64,000 nt of DNA from Brugia malayi (GCF_000002995.4 NW_025062479.1:1633721-1697720); one strand, 5' to 3'; shown: positions 20,051 to 33,455, numbered from the stretch's first letter. Notes: a model not told the origin generated them from the letters alone. Made by a program: numbers and translations.

Positions 20051-23000
20051 TCAAAATAGCTTTTCACATTTATTAATGGATGTTTCAGCTTCTCTACAAT
20101 TAAATTCCGGATAATAATTCTCGATAAATATGCAATTGGATATTACATATTGTTTAATATCTGTGAAACCAAATTGTTGTGCTAATGATCGAATATTGTA
20201 ACAGTGACGGCGAAATATCTACAATGACTATGAATGTTGAATAAATACAATTGCATATTTTATGTTTTATATTATTAAGTTGATATTATCATATTATTTA
20301 TATGAAAAAGCTAAATTTTGAAAATTGTTTTTTTATTAAAATTATTAAACAAAAAATTATTTTTTAAAAAAAAAATGGTATATATTGATAAAATATCTTA
20401 GTTATTTAAAAATTTGCCCATTTTTTGCATAAAAATTACTCTTATGATCAAAATCAAAATTATTTAAAAGTTGTTTTTTGCATTAAAATTATCTTATGAT
20501 GTTATCAAATTTCAACTTGATTACAATTCTTTCTTTATTTTTTTTGTGAAAATTACAAACGAATTTACTTCTCTATTCATATCTTCTTCTTTAATCACTT
20601 TTTGCTTCATTGATGATAGCAATCGCTTTCGTTCCGCGAATTTTTTTCTATCAGTAGCCATTCTATGTCTTAATGTCAAAATTCGTTGCATCGATTGATT
20701 CTTATTCATAAACTCGTTATTTTCATATTTGTCAGTCTAAAATCAACTTTTTTCATGTTTATATCAAATTTTCTTATCAAAAAAATTTTTTTAAACAAAA
20801 TACAATTTTTAATTAGTAAATTTACATTAAAGTTTAGAAAGATTAAGTTTAGCTGCGAAATTTCATAACTAAATATAAAGTTTACCTTTTCATGCGAAAT
20901 TATTCCAGTTAAAAGCTTATCAGTCTGCTCGTTACTTGTTGTCGTTTGCTCTTCAATTGCTGCATCAGTTGCTGAGTTATCGGCATTATCAAATTGTTTA
21001 AAATTCTAAAATAACTAGATAAAGGTAGGAATAAATTTATATGTGATGTTTTGAAATGATTGTTGCAAGAGAAATCAAATGAATGATAACTGATAAGATG
21101 ACGAATATGAATTTTCTACTTTATTGGCAAAATCTGCTGCAGGTTCAGCAGGCTGATTGAATGAAGAAATTCTTTGTGCTGTCATTCGAGAGTTGATCAC
21201 TTCATGCTTTTGATCACTTCCAATCTGATCTTCTCTCGCCAATTTTGAATTAACTTCGTGCTAGAAAAATATTTAATCTTGAGAAAATAAAAAAAAAAAA
21301 ATGTACATTTATTATCTATTCTAATAGCTTAAGTTATAAGAAATTAAAAAAAAAAAGATTAATTTTTAAAATCTCATTAGTTTCAAAATTTTTGTTTTAA
21401 CTAAAAATGAATAATAAGTTTAATTGATAATGCAGTAACCGGTTTCTTCTGCAAATTGAATTGATGTAGCGCGTTATGGCTTTCAAGTTTCTTTTTGTGT
21501 ACTTTACGGTAGGATGATGAAGTCCTCGGTTTACTTTCAATTCCAAGTATTTCGATCAATGAAGCATCTGGTACAACGACCTGTATGAATAGTTTCATCT
21601 TCTTTCTAATAAAAATTTGGAATCCAACAAATGACCCAAGGTATGAATTAAAATTTCAAAAGTGAAATTTCTTATAAATAAATAGGTCATCGTTATGCAT
21701 CATTGATAAGAATAAAAGATATGCTCAAATAACGAACAATAAGAATTAGAAGTGTATTCGAATTTCTCAGCGTGCTATTAAAATATTACACCTTAATTTG
21801 CTGATACAAACCTTAAAATCATATACTGAATAAAAACATGTAACAATATAATATTTACTAACATGTCTGAAAAACAAACAAATGGTAGCGTTTAAATTCG
21901 GATGAAAATCTTAGTTTTTGATTGTTTAGGTCAAATATGCATAAAATTAAACATGCGTGAAACATATGTTCAAAAAGTATTATTACTTTTTGAAGTTTAT
22001 CAGCTTGAACTTGTGCATCTTCTGCAGCTTTCATATGTTGCGCATAAATACGACGATAATGCATTTCTTCATTTGATTCATTTGGTATATCTGATATTTT
22101 ATGATCGTTATCCTTTTCATCAATCACATCGCTTGAATTTTGCGCAATCATACCACCAGTTGTTACCTCCTTTATTGTATAATAATGAATAAACTAATTT
22201 CGTTTAGAAATTAATTCCTCAAATAATAAAAGGAAATTTTTTTTTATAAAAATTAAATAAAATGTTTTTGATTCTAGAAAGGTTTAGTTACCGTTGGCTA
22301 TCAGTTAATGTTGCGTTAGCAATTTTAATGTGCTGACTTTACAGTACAATCACTATTTTCACTCTATAATCATGCGCATTCAAAAGAAATTTTGCAGGAA
22401 ATTATCATCATAAAAAATTACAGTTCTTGAATTTGAAGTGGAATAAATGAAATTACACGTATGTTAATACACAGTATGTAACACAAGGCAGCTAAAATTT
22501 TCTTACGGTAATTGTAATCATGCAGCATATTGTATTAAGTAACTAAAAATCTGACAGCTAAAGCAATACGGTATATGGTATAGGGTATTTGAAATTCTCA
22601 CACTATTTGGAGTATGGTATAAGACAACTAACATTTTATGATAGTTTGAATAATACAGTATATGGAATAAGGTAGCTAAAATTTTACGGTGATTGTGATA
22701 ATACAGTAATATCAAGTAACTGTTTCTTACGGTAGTTGAGATAATGCGGTATACTGTACATGTTATGGGGTATATGGTATAAAAATTCTCACAAATAATT
22801 TGGATAACACAGTTATAGTGCAAAGTAACTAGTATTTTATGATAGTTGAGATAATATAGTATATGCTATAAGGTAGCAATGAAATTTTCTTACGATAGCT
22901 GCGATAATACAGTATGTGAATAAGCTAACTTGAGCATGTGTTTCACTTTGTAATGGTGTAGCCATGTATAATCGCCCACCATAAATAATCATTTTTGGTT

Positions 23001-23434
23001 GACCAATCTGTGGTAAAACACCGAATGGTTGATAATATCTGAATAAAATTTTAAATTATACGAGCACTAATTTAATGATTTTTTTTAAAAAAAAGGAGAT
23101 ATTTTTAGTGTAGAAGAAAAAGTGCAAAATTTTTCTTAGATAACTTCTTACGAAATGATGAAAATTTAACAAACTTACAAATGACCATCTTTAATGACAG
23201 GTTGAAAAATAACAGCTTGTTGTTCGGATTGTAAAATAGCAGCTTGTTGTTCAGTTATGGTATAGTTTGCAATAGTTTGTGAAGCATTAACAGATCTGCT
23301 GCAATTACTAATTCATAACTTTCTTTTTTCTCAACACATCTAGGTAACTGTGAAATTTTGATGATGAGAAGGAATAATTTTAGTGGCATATGAATCGGAA
23401 AAAATTATGACAGAAAGAATGATAAATATGATTT

Positions 23435-23471
<37 letters not shown>

Positions 23472-24836
23472 GTAACAAATCGTTCAAATCCTTATCAATT
23501 TGAAATTTTTATTTTCATTAGTTCATTCTTTTTTATCTTTATTCCCTATTCTCATAAGTTGACAACGAAAATCAGTTGAATAATACATAACTTGGTTTTA
23601 TATAAATTTTATATAAACTAAAGTTATGTGAAGTACTTCAAGCAAGAAAATTAAAATTTCATTAATACCACACCACACATAACATAGCAATATTATTTTT
23701 ATCGAGAAAGAGATCTAAGCAAATCACTGGTAAACTTTTACCCTTGTTGTCGAACATTTATTGATAAATCATTATTAGCTGAATTGGATGCAACTGATGG
23801 GTCTTCCTACAATCATTGTTACCTTTAAGAGGTAATGAAAAAATCATTTTAACTTATAACATTTTTAAATAGTTTATTTTAAAGTATTTGCTGTTTTAAG
23901 ATAGGTTATTGCATCATTACTTTCCAATAACGCATGGTTGACTTCAAAAACTGTCAAATTGTTCCAAAATAACAGTCTGCACTATTTATTTATTTATTTA
24001 TTTTTTTTTTTTTCATTAAAAATTCTGTTAAAATATGCTCGTGAAACTTAGAAAAAATAAAATTCACCTGAATAAAAGCAGATGATGTACTGTATTCTAG
24101 ACTGACATGCGGCACATTTGGTTTAGATTTGAACCTAGAAGTGTAAATAAATGACAATGCTCGTGTGACAAGTACAATATAAAGCATTATGATTATTCAA
24201 ATTATTCAAAATTAAAAAATTTTTTTCCCTAACCAATAATTGAGAAATGGTTTGGCTGTTGTTGGCTCATAATCAATAAAGCCAGCCTGAGCTGCTAAAC
24301 GATGGACAAAATCCGGAGGAATATGAAAAAGTCTTGAAAGCCTTTCACGAATTATCGGATCGATTCCTTGAATGCCATTTGGAGCAGTCAATTGTGATGC
24401 ATTACCAAAATCATAATTTGTTGTTGGTGAAGTTGGTACTGCTGCAACAACATCAAGAGCACCCTAAAATTTCAAAGCTTAGATATTACAAAAACTAATT
24501 AATTTCAAAAATCAATAAAAAATAAGTTGAGAAAGTGGATAAAAGACGAGATAACTGTAGTCGAAAAGAATATCAATATGTAATATGTTAAAAATTACTT
24601 CTTGAAAAATTGTTCCTACTTTATTTTCCTTTTTTTTTAGGAAAAAAAAAACAAAATACTTTTAAGAAGGACTTTAAAAATACTTCATTATAACAGTAAT
24701 AATTAATTAATTAAATTTTCTATCAAGGATAAAACATCCGTACCCGAATGACTTTCTTCAAATCCAAAAATGGCTTTTCTTCAGCAAAAACAGTAATTAT
24801 ATGCAATAATAGTAATAGAATTATTTTTGCAAACAT
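20051..24836 (-). CDS. Secreted nematode protein of unknown function, 12 exons, 534 aa
   Basis: I do not recognise a family. Exons: 24836-24744, 24463-24234, 24134-24068, 23806-23742, 23298-23179, 23038-22930, 22169-21987, 21580-21440, 21260-21120, 21005-20886, 20736-20569, 20218-20051. Phases close to a TGA. The N-terminus MFAKIILLLLLHIITVFAEE is a clear signal peptide, and no later membrane segment is seen. Residues about 32-130 carry IDPIIRERLSRLFHIPPDF and a possible NASQ sequon. Exon 5 has a small internal repeat (EQQAAILQS / EQQAVIFQP). The middle (about 229-480) is polar, rich in Lys, Glu, Gln and Asn, and probably disordered or weakly helical. The last 55 residues look like a small folded module with four cysteines: C..IRSLAQQFGFTDIKQYV..C.FIENYYPEF.C....C. 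An acceptor abuts the ATG (TTTAG|ATG), as expected for a trans-spliced gene. The gene structure is well supported; the function is unknown. Confidence 0.8.
22455..22925. repeat. Degenerate tandem repeat inside intron 6 of the secreted-protein gene
   Basis: Roughly 45-60 base units recur with strong divergence. The commonest pieces are TTACGGTAGTTGAGATAATA, CAGTATATGG and AAGGTAGCTAAAATTTT, visible near 22490, 22635, 22690, 22735, 22840 and 22895. The unit contains many TA steps and no open frame of note. Confidence 0.7.
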
Positions 24837-25222
24837 CTAAATCAAATTTAAAAGTGATACATTAATGAATACAATTAACATAAGTATAAATATTTCAAGT
24901 TTTTCTCATTATAATAATGCAATTAAGAAATGGATTCATAATTAAGAAAATTCTTTATCCTACTATACTAGTAGAAAGGCAATTATTAAATTAATAATAT
25001 TAAATAAATTATTGTTATTAATTTAATAACATAAGACACTTAGCATAATGATATTAGAATTACAATTTAAAAAATGTCAAATTTTGTCATGCTTATATAT
25101 AATATTCAAAATGATGATATAACCAAAGTAAGAAGTTAGAAAAGTTAGAAAATTAAAATCAAATTGCTGATATTAGTTTGAAGGAGGATGAGGTGGTGGA
25201 GGAGGAGGAGAGGGGTAGTAAT
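24837..25222. promoter_or_regulatory. Divergent intergenic region (386 bp) between two unrecognised genes
   Basis: The two start codons (24836 minus, 25223 plus) face away from each other across this stretch, so both promoters must lie here. It is AT-rich up to about 25170, then has a purine-rich GAGGAGG run (25180-25215). A possible acceptor TATTAG ends at 25176 for the plus gene, and TTTAG abuts the minus-strand ATG. Confidence 0.5.
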
Positions 25223-28200
25223 ATGGTCAAAAAGTGGGTATTAGAAAAGGAAAGACCTAAATATCATCAGCTGTATATTGGTGATGTAAAAGTGATGCTC
25301 TCAATTTCAAATCAAACAATTTCAACTGATCCAATTGCATTCCAGGTGAAATTTTCTAAAATTCCTAATGAAAATTTATTTCCAAAGAAAAAATTTTTAA
25401 TTAATCTAATCAGTTATGTTGCACTTATTCTTTCATAATTTTGTTAAAATTATATTTTTTCCAAAAAGAAAATTTTTTTTTATTTGTTACAAATAAAAAT
25501 TATTTTATAGAAAAAATTTCGAAAAATTTGTTATCGCTGCTAATAAACTGCAAACGAAATAAAAAAAGAAAAGCAAAAAATGAGGAAAATTTTACTTTTT
25601 TTATTAATAGATTAAATTTTAAAAGGAAGAAAAAATAAACGTAAATAAAAACTTTACTCCTAAACGTGCAAATATATATGAATGCAAAGTTCTAATATGT
25701 AAGCTTGAAAACTACTGAGTCAAAGTGAACAAATATGCAAGAAACAAATGAGATAAATAAAAATAATAATAACAGTAATAATAATAGTAACAGTGATAAT
25801 AATCGGTAATAATCGATGATAGTAGTAAAAGTTATAAAAACAATAATAATTGTAATAATTATTATTGTTACACTGATAAGTCATTCCTGTAGTTTTATAT
25901 GAAATTTTTTCAAAAGAAAATATTGGTAATAACGGGTAAAGAAAATAGCAAACAAGAAGAAGAATGATGCTGAAAAATGAAATGAAAATAGTCATTTAAA
26001 GATAAAATGATTGGATATGAAGTAAGATGAAAAAGATGGAAAAAATGATGATGAAGTGAAATGAGTTAAATAAAAATTAACAAATGAAATAAAAAGATGT
26101 TTTCACTCATTGAACTAAATTTTGTCGATTATCTTTCATGCATATAGCAAATATTTTGTATGAAAATATTCATTTTTGTATTAATTACAACAATGACTAC
26201 TTGTTTTTTTTTATCAAATTTCCATCGAAGAAATTTTCTTTTATTGCTAAATAACTTTTATAAGTATTAAATATTGTTTAGGTATAATTATTAGAAATTT
26301 CAGAGCAATTAATTATTTTTATCAATGTTATGTTTGACTAGTTTTCATTTACAGTTTTTTTTTTTTTTTTTTTCTTCTTTAGCATTAATTTTCTAATTAA
26401 ATTTATAAATGAAATAAATATAATAAAAATATAAAGATATGAAACTCACGAATTTATTTTACAATAAAATTCGAAATTTTATATAAGAAAGAAACAACTT
26501 AAAAATAACAAGAAAATGGAAACAATTATTACTAAAAAATAACAAGAAATGGAAACAATTATTACTAAAAAAAAGGGAGAGAGAGAGAGAGAGGAAAAGG
26601 GTAAAAAAGAAAGAAGGATTTGATAATGAATTTGGGCATTATTTCGAGTAAAATTTTATTTTAATCTCTAAATGGTAATATTGAAAATTATCTTTTCGTT
26701 CATTAAAGGAATGAAAATCCAAAGTTAAAGAAGGAAAAAAAGAGAATTAAATATGATAATAACGAAAGAAATCATGTCTTTTTTAAAAATTTCATTGATG
26801 TGTTTGGGAATTGTTTTCAGATTATTATTTTTTTTTCTTTTTGTTGATTTAATTGAACACGAAAATTAGTAAGATTTCATTTTGCATCTATTTCATAATT
26901 AATTAATTAATTAATAATTTTAATACTTTAATTCAGTCATAGTTTTAAAATTTTTTTTAAAATAAAATTTAAGGTAAAATGGAATGGTTTCTTGCAACTA
27001 TTATCAAACTATTTTAATTTATATTTTGTTTTGTTTTTGTCTTTTCCTTATTTCGTTTTACTTTTTATTTTTGTTTCGTTACCTATTTTACTATTCCAAC
27101 TCATATTTTGTTTTTTTTTCTCGTTTTTTTTTTGTATTTGCAGAAATTACTACAATACAAATTCAATGCAGACGAGTAAGTATAAATTTTAATTAAAACT
27201 TATAAAATTTAATTATAATATTTCTTAGTTATAAAAATGATCAGCTTTTTAAAATTTCATAAATTTCATTTAAAAATTTTTTGTCCTTTTAAAACGCTTT
27301 TTTTTTTTCATAATGTTTATTAATTAATGATTGTCAAACTTCATTTCTATTATTTGCTTTTTTTTTGTTTTTTTTTTTTTTTTTTTGTTTTCAAATATTT
27401 TAAAATAGTCTGTCAGAAAAAGTAAATTATTTTGTTAAACAATGATATGACGTCATCAGGAAAATATTATTCTCATCTATAACTTTTGCATGTTTTGCTT
27501 TCAAACTATCACCACCATCATCAAATTTCCTAACAATTATTTACTGATAGCTTAACATTTCACAACATATCAACAATCTTTAATTTCTAATGTTTTTTAA
27601 TGAATTTGTTTTTTTTTTTTCTTTTTGAATTAAGATTTTATTTGTTTCACTTTGTGTTTCTTCTCGCTCTTCTATTTATTGTTTAAAATGTTGAAATTTA
27701 TATATTGATATATCATTATAATATGTTGTTGTCTATTCGTATGTCATTAATTCAAAATTTGTTATTATCAAATTTTTAAACGAAGAGAGGAAAGAAAATG
27801 GGAAAGGCTAATAAAAGGATGAATTAATTTTTTAATATTATTTTTAAATAAAAAAAATTTAATCAAAGTTTAAAATTTACTAATTTTGAATGTAGAAAAG
27901 TAATCAAAGCAATTAATTTATTTATTTTGTTAGGTATTTCAAAGAATTTTTAAAACAGATTACTTTATTATCAATCAATATTTTATAAGATTTTCATCCT
28001 TATTTTTATATTTGGTCGTTTTCAACTTATCAGAGATAATTTAACATTTAGCAGATTTATTCATAAATTTATTTTAAATTAACAAAAGAAATTGCAAGTG
28101 AATTAATTTATACTTAGCATTTTAGTACTTTTCCCGTTTCTAACATATAGCATTTTTTCTTTTTCTTTTCTTTTTGAAAAAAAAAAAAAAACAAAAGACT

Positions 28201-28576
28201 TTCGTTTTTGGAAAAAAAAAAGATTTTCAAACTTATTTTTCATTCTCTTTTTAAGATGTAAAAAATTGACAGCTTGTAAAGTAGAAACGATGTTACAAAT
28301 TTTGGTGTATTAACCAATAATATTTCAGCTATTTGTGTACCTCAAAAAAAAAAAAAAAAAAGAAAGAAAAAAGGCAAAGAAAAATGAAAATGCTAAGTAC
28401 GGCGAAGTACGAAAATGAAATTTCCCAGGGAAACAAAAAAAAAGAAATTTAATATTTTTGTATGCAAAACAGATTGTAATGATAAATGCATACCGTATGT
28501 TTTGTTTATGTATAAATGTACAAATAAACAAAACTTTTTAAACTAATCAATTTTGTAGTAGAAATTCTCCAAGTTT

Positions 28577-28614
<38 letters not shown>

Positions 28615-31600
28615 CGAAAAAGAAAAGAAAGGCACTAAGAAAGATTGTTAAGACAGCTGTCATTTTCAACAAATGGATTTACTCGAAATCATCCGATCAA
28701 CATTACTTTTAAAAGTTCCCATATTTATCTTTTATCATTATTGCTTTAACAATTTTTCAGTCCAAATTAAACATTATTGAAATTTAATAGAAATAATTCC
28801 GTTAAACATACCAATTTTCATTTTACTATTTGCTATATTGTAATGCATGCATATTGTATGAATTAATAGTTTATTTAGCATTTAAATTTCTTTTATTTTG
28901 TAAATTATTTAAACATTTTACGATGAAAAAAATTTAGTCTTTTGTTGTAATCATTTGTAGAATATAAGCACAAATTGTTAGATTTTAATATTCCGATAAA
29001 AAAAAAAAAGTGACACTTTTAAAAAATTGATGAAAATGAATGTATTAAATTTGATATTCGTATTCAGTTATTAAAAAATTTTTGTTTATAATTGTTACTT
29101 TAACGAATAATTTTAATAGGAAAATGATTTACTCTATTTTATTTTTTCTTTTGTTCACCATTTTTTTTTTTCTTCAATGTTTAATTCGTATTTTTCCGTT
29201 TCTTTCAATTTAAAATATTATTATTAATTATTAGTATTATTGTTGTTATTAGATAATAATTATTTGAGTAAAAATATACAATAATCTTGTTGTTCTTTTA
29301 TTAATTATTTTCGTTTAGCTTTGATAAAATGATATTATCTAATTTGTATGCAAATATTTGTAACATTTGAAAACATATAATTTTTAGCATTTTAATGCCT
29401 ATTTATTATTAATTGCTAAAATTATATGAATTCTTAGATTTTGAAATTGTTCAATTAAATTTTCAGAAATTGAATGATTGAGATGAAAAGAAAAACGGAA
29501 ACAATGAAAAGTGTGTCACAATCGGCATCTAAAACAGTCATTTCTTATATTTATAAACTCATCCAAACTAATAAATTTTCTCACTTGATTGCGCTTATTT
29601 ATGATAATATTTTGGAAAAATCCAACAAACCATTCTTGAATAAGTTTGTTTTTACTATTTTTGTCATAATATAATTTAATTATTTTTATTATTTGACAAA
29701 TCGTAGTTTTTTTTTTTTTTTTTTAAAATGAACAATAGCATTATTATTTTATATGTTTATTTATCATTTGAACAAAGTTTTTTAATTACTTTTTTATCAA
29801 CAATGATTCGTTTTTTTTTTGCTCTGAAATGGAAAATAAATGTTATTATTAAAATATTTGCCTAGAAAAGAAATAGAAAACATTAGGAAAATATTTAAAA
29901 GCAAAAATTGTAATTAATGAAAAAAAATGATAATTAATGCATAAAATGTTTTTAATTATTTTATTCCTCTGAGAATATCAATTTAAATTATACATGACGC
30001 ATTATTATTATTGTTATTATTATCATTATCACCATTATTATTATTATTATTACTATTAATTCACTTAATAAATTGGAAATTTTCAAATACATATTTCTTT
30101 AGTGTTAGAATTTTCAATTAGCATTCATACATCTTTTCTCCCAAGAAATTATAGAATTTAATAATATTTGAAATTTAATTCTGCTGTTTTTCGCAATTCA
30201 ATTATTTCAATTAATTATATTTCAGTCATTTATTATTTAATTATTGAATGATTTTTGTTTTATAGAGCACAAGCTGAGATTATCCTTTCATTGCTCTGTT
30301 TACCAAATCAAAAGATTCCAAATATTGTGAGTTATGCTGATCTATGCTTATTACTTAAGGATGCTTATGAAGAAAAATTTGGAAATGTATCAAGTAAAAA
30401 TTTTTTTTTCTTTCTCAATTAATATAAAAATTTGAGTTCACATAAAAATAAGATTGAATTTACTTCAAATTTTTAATAAATTTGACTTTAAGTTATTCAT
30501 TTCTTTCTCATGTAATTAATGACAAAATTTCATTTAGATAAAAATGAGGAAAATTTATCAAAATCTGAAGATAGTTGGGATGAAGAGAATTTAGAAGAAA
30601 TGGAAGTTCTCTCAACATTGAATTCATTTCGTACTAAAACACATGCGCAGTGTTCAGATATTTTTAATTTTATTCGACAAGAAAATTTGGTAATTTTTTC
30701 AAAATTTTAATTACTAAACAATGATTGGAAAATTGTAGAAAATATATTTTCCAAAAAAAGGAAAAAAATGACAAGCTATTTTAAAAAAAAAAGTTACAAT
30801 TTAGGGTATATTACTAACAAATACGTCATTTAATCTTCTCTTTCTCTTCATCGTTAAAGAAAAAAAAAATTTTAATTGTCAGTTGGCATGAATAGATAGC
30901 TCGTTGTATTAATACTGATAAAAATGAGTAAAATAATATTATGAAATTTAAGACTGACTGATATAATTTTGTTTATCATTTAAGATTCGTACAGTAATGC
31001 GACAAGCATGGAAAATGCAAAAATTAAAAAAAGATTTGTATGAAATGGAACAAAAGATGGATTATTTGGTTGCACATTATGTTGCTGGAAAGTATGAGTG
31101 CAATTTTTTCTGTTATATCGTTTTCTTCTTATTTTTTTTTTTCTTTTTTTTTTTTAAATTTTTAAAGAAAACTAAAATTTTTTCTTTGAACATTAAATAA
31201 ATCTATCAGTAGTTCTTGATGAAACATTTTAAAACTATTTTTATAGCTTAAAAGTTTTTTAAAAAAGAATTAAATGTTTATTAGTTATTTAGTTTTCTTT
31301 CTGGCTGAGATAAATAATAGTAATAAATGATTAGGAAAATATTGTTTTAGATATTGTGCATGTCAAAATGGTGAATATTCAGAATGTGATTCAGGCTGTC
31401 ATACGGATCGAAGTAGTTCATCAAATAATTCAATAACAAAATTATTCGTAACAAAGTAGGTTTTTTCTTGGTTGATTCATTTGTTGATATTAAATAATAT
31501 TTAAATCTTGTTTAAATAACACTTTTTTTTTATTTTTTATCTTATTTAATAATCAATAGAATAATTAAGTAAACAAACAAATAAGCAAATAGATAAAAAT

Positions 31601-32469
31601 AAATAAATAAACAAATAATTTAATTAATAGGTAACTAATAAAGCATTGCAGATTGATGAGTGAATAAATGAATAAATAGATTGATTAATTAACCAATTAA
31701 TTAGACAAACAAATAAACAAACAAACATATATATATGTAGATAAATAAACAAGTAATAAATGAATATATGTATTTGAGAGGTAAATTTTTTTTCTTCCTT
31801 TCTTTTTCTCTTTTTTCTTGCTTTCTTTGTTATATATTTATTTATTTTTATTACAGGAAAGATGAAACAAATGATATGACAACAATAATTGATCAGAATT
31901 TTCTAACAGTAAATGACAGTCGTAAAAATAATGGGATGAATTCATATCAGAAAACTATGAAATCACTGAATGAAATTGGAAAATCATTATACGATGAACA
32001 AAATATTTGCATCAACAACAAGCCATCCACTTCTTTCACATCTATTCGTAACATACAATCAAATGATTTCTCATTATCAATCAATCAACTAATTTCTCCC
32101 ATTATCAATCAATTAAATCATGATATGATTGTAAAAGATGAGATAATGTCAAAAACTGAATTAGATTCAAAAAAATCAATGAATATTTTATCCGCTGTTA
32201 ATTATAATTTTTCAAATGTTAAACATACAATTAATAATTTGTTATCAAATGATACGAATACAATTAGTCAACATAATAATTTATCAATGCGTATGACGCA
32301 ATCAGTCATTGGAACTAATGTATTGCCAAATTATCGAAATAAATTTGCAAAATTACAACTTACAACAAATTTTAAATGTTATGATTATGATGAACAAATT
32401 TCATGTAAAAAAATTGAATTGAAAAAATATATTGAATTTGATACTTCATCATTTTGGAATAAAAAATAA
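25223..32469 (+). CDS. Unrecognised 7-exon gene, 419 aa
   Basis: Exons: 25223-25345, 27144-27175, 30266-30393, 30538-30689, 30985-31091, 31351-31455, 31857-32469. All junctions are GT..AG and in phase, giving one open frame to the TAA. No signal peptide or membrane segment. Residues 1-95 (starting MVKKWVLEKERPKYHQLYIG) look globular, with a helix-rich piece ending SYADLCLLLKDAYEEKF. Residues 95-145 are acidic. Residues 146-181 form an amphipathic helix (RQAWKMQKLKKDLYEMEQ). Residues 181-216 hold four closely spaced cysteines (YCACQNGEYSECDSGCHT), possibly a small metal-binding or disulphide patch. Residues 216-419 are encoded by one long exon, rich in Asn, Ser, Ile and Lys, and probably disordered. 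Introns 1 and 2 are 1.8 and 3.1 kb. I know no family that fits, so no function is proposed. The start is the first ATG in frame; an upstream exon is possible. Confidence 0.75.
26501..26566. repeat. Two-copy tandem repeat, 33-bp unit, in intron 1 of the 419-aa gene
   Basis: AATAACAAGAAAATGGAAAC followed by AATTATTACT occurs twice in a row, differing by about one A in each of two short runs. A (GA)n run follows at 26578-26592. Confidence 0.85.
27176..30265. other. 3.1-kb intron 2 of the 419-aa gene
   Basis: AT-rich with long homopolymers (for example A at about 28580-28612) and an (ATT)n tract at 30001-30058. An open stretch at about 29474-29674 is discussed under rejected items; the surrounding exons splice in phase without it. 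Confidence 0.6.
31560..31765. repeat. Degenerate (AAAT/AAAC)n tetranucleotide region
   Basis: Intron 6 of the 419-aa gene is filled by imperfect AAAC, AAAT, TAAT and AATG units, including AACAAACAAACATATATATA near its end. Similar short tracts occur at 8506-8540 and 16254-16274. Confidence 0.75.
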
Positions 32470-33455
32470 ATGATCGTGTTTTACATTATATCATTTGAAA
32501 CAAGAAAAGGAAAGTTGTTATCATGTATCAATATTATTTATAAGTATATTTTACACATACATATACACATATACGCGGACACTTATGATTAAATTTGAAA
32601 AAGAAATGATAAAGTGCTGAGTGAAACGAGAGAAGCATAAGAATTTTCGTACAAATTTTACAATTTTTGAAATTTATTAATTTATCACAAATTAAATATT
32701 GCAATTTTAATGCTCATGATATACTTCTTTCCATTATCACTCGTGCCTTTTTCTTTTTTTTTTGTTTTTTATTATAATTGAATAATTAATTTATTTTATA
32801 TGCTATTCATCGTATATTTTTAAGCTTTTTTTTTTTTTTTTTTTTGCTTTTTTCAGAAAAATAATCTATTTTTAATCATTTCTTCTTCTCAGTCATTTCT
32901 AAAGTTTTTAACACTAATTAATTTCAAGGATACGTTCACACAAAAAAGCGTAACAGTTAGGACCCAAGAAATTGTCATAGCGAGACGATGCTTATCAAAG
33001 ATAGGCCATGGAAGAGCGAGTGTGGAATGTTTGTGTTATAATATTTGGATTTGCGGTAATTTGATAGGTAATGATTTCAGGATGAGTAATTCGATCGAAT
33101 TTGAGAATTAGCATTTATCCTTTTGAAAAAAAAGAAAAAAAAGAAGAGAAGGAAAAGTATTGTGAATAAATTATTGCATGTTTATTTTGGATGAGTGTGA
33201 AAAAAGTGTTTCAAAAATTTGTTAGGAATTCAGTAGGCTAATATTTGAATAGTTCCATCAGTATAACGAACTAGTTTTTGTTGAGAAGGAGAACGAAAAT
33301 ACAGCTTGTAAATTACATTTTGTAGTTTTGAATTTTCAAGTTCAGTTTATGATGTTTAAATTTTTTACATATGTTGCAGATTGTGTAAATCAATGATACT
33401 GTTATAAATCAGAGTGCTCACGAAAAAAAAGAAAAACTAGTAAAAAAACGTTGGA
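32470..33455. other. Intergenic region between the 419-aa gene and the tetraspanin
   Basis: The first 450 bases are AT-rich 3' flank with poly-T runs. From about 32930 the base composition becomes more balanced, which suits the promoter or 5' UTR of the tetraspanin. It contains a possible alternative first coding exon at 33008-33055. An AG acceptor (GTTGCAG) ends at 33379. Confidence 0.5.

Noticed and set aside
21902..22192. 96-codon plus-strand open stretch
   Set aside because: Antisense shadow of exon 7 of the secreted-protein gene.
22518..22823. 101-codon minus-strand open stretch
   Set aside because: It is a reading of the degenerate intronic tandem repeat; repetitive and inside an intron.
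29474..29674. 66-codon open stretch in intron 2 of the 419-aa gene
   Set aside because: Flanking exons 2 and 3 splice in phase without it, and no donor closes it in frame; kept as intron.
33001..33060. Tetraspanin start at 33008 as the main start
   Set aside because: The exon pair at 33456 and 33729 gives the conserved TM1 Asn and closes phase; the 33008 reading is listed only as a possible alternative.
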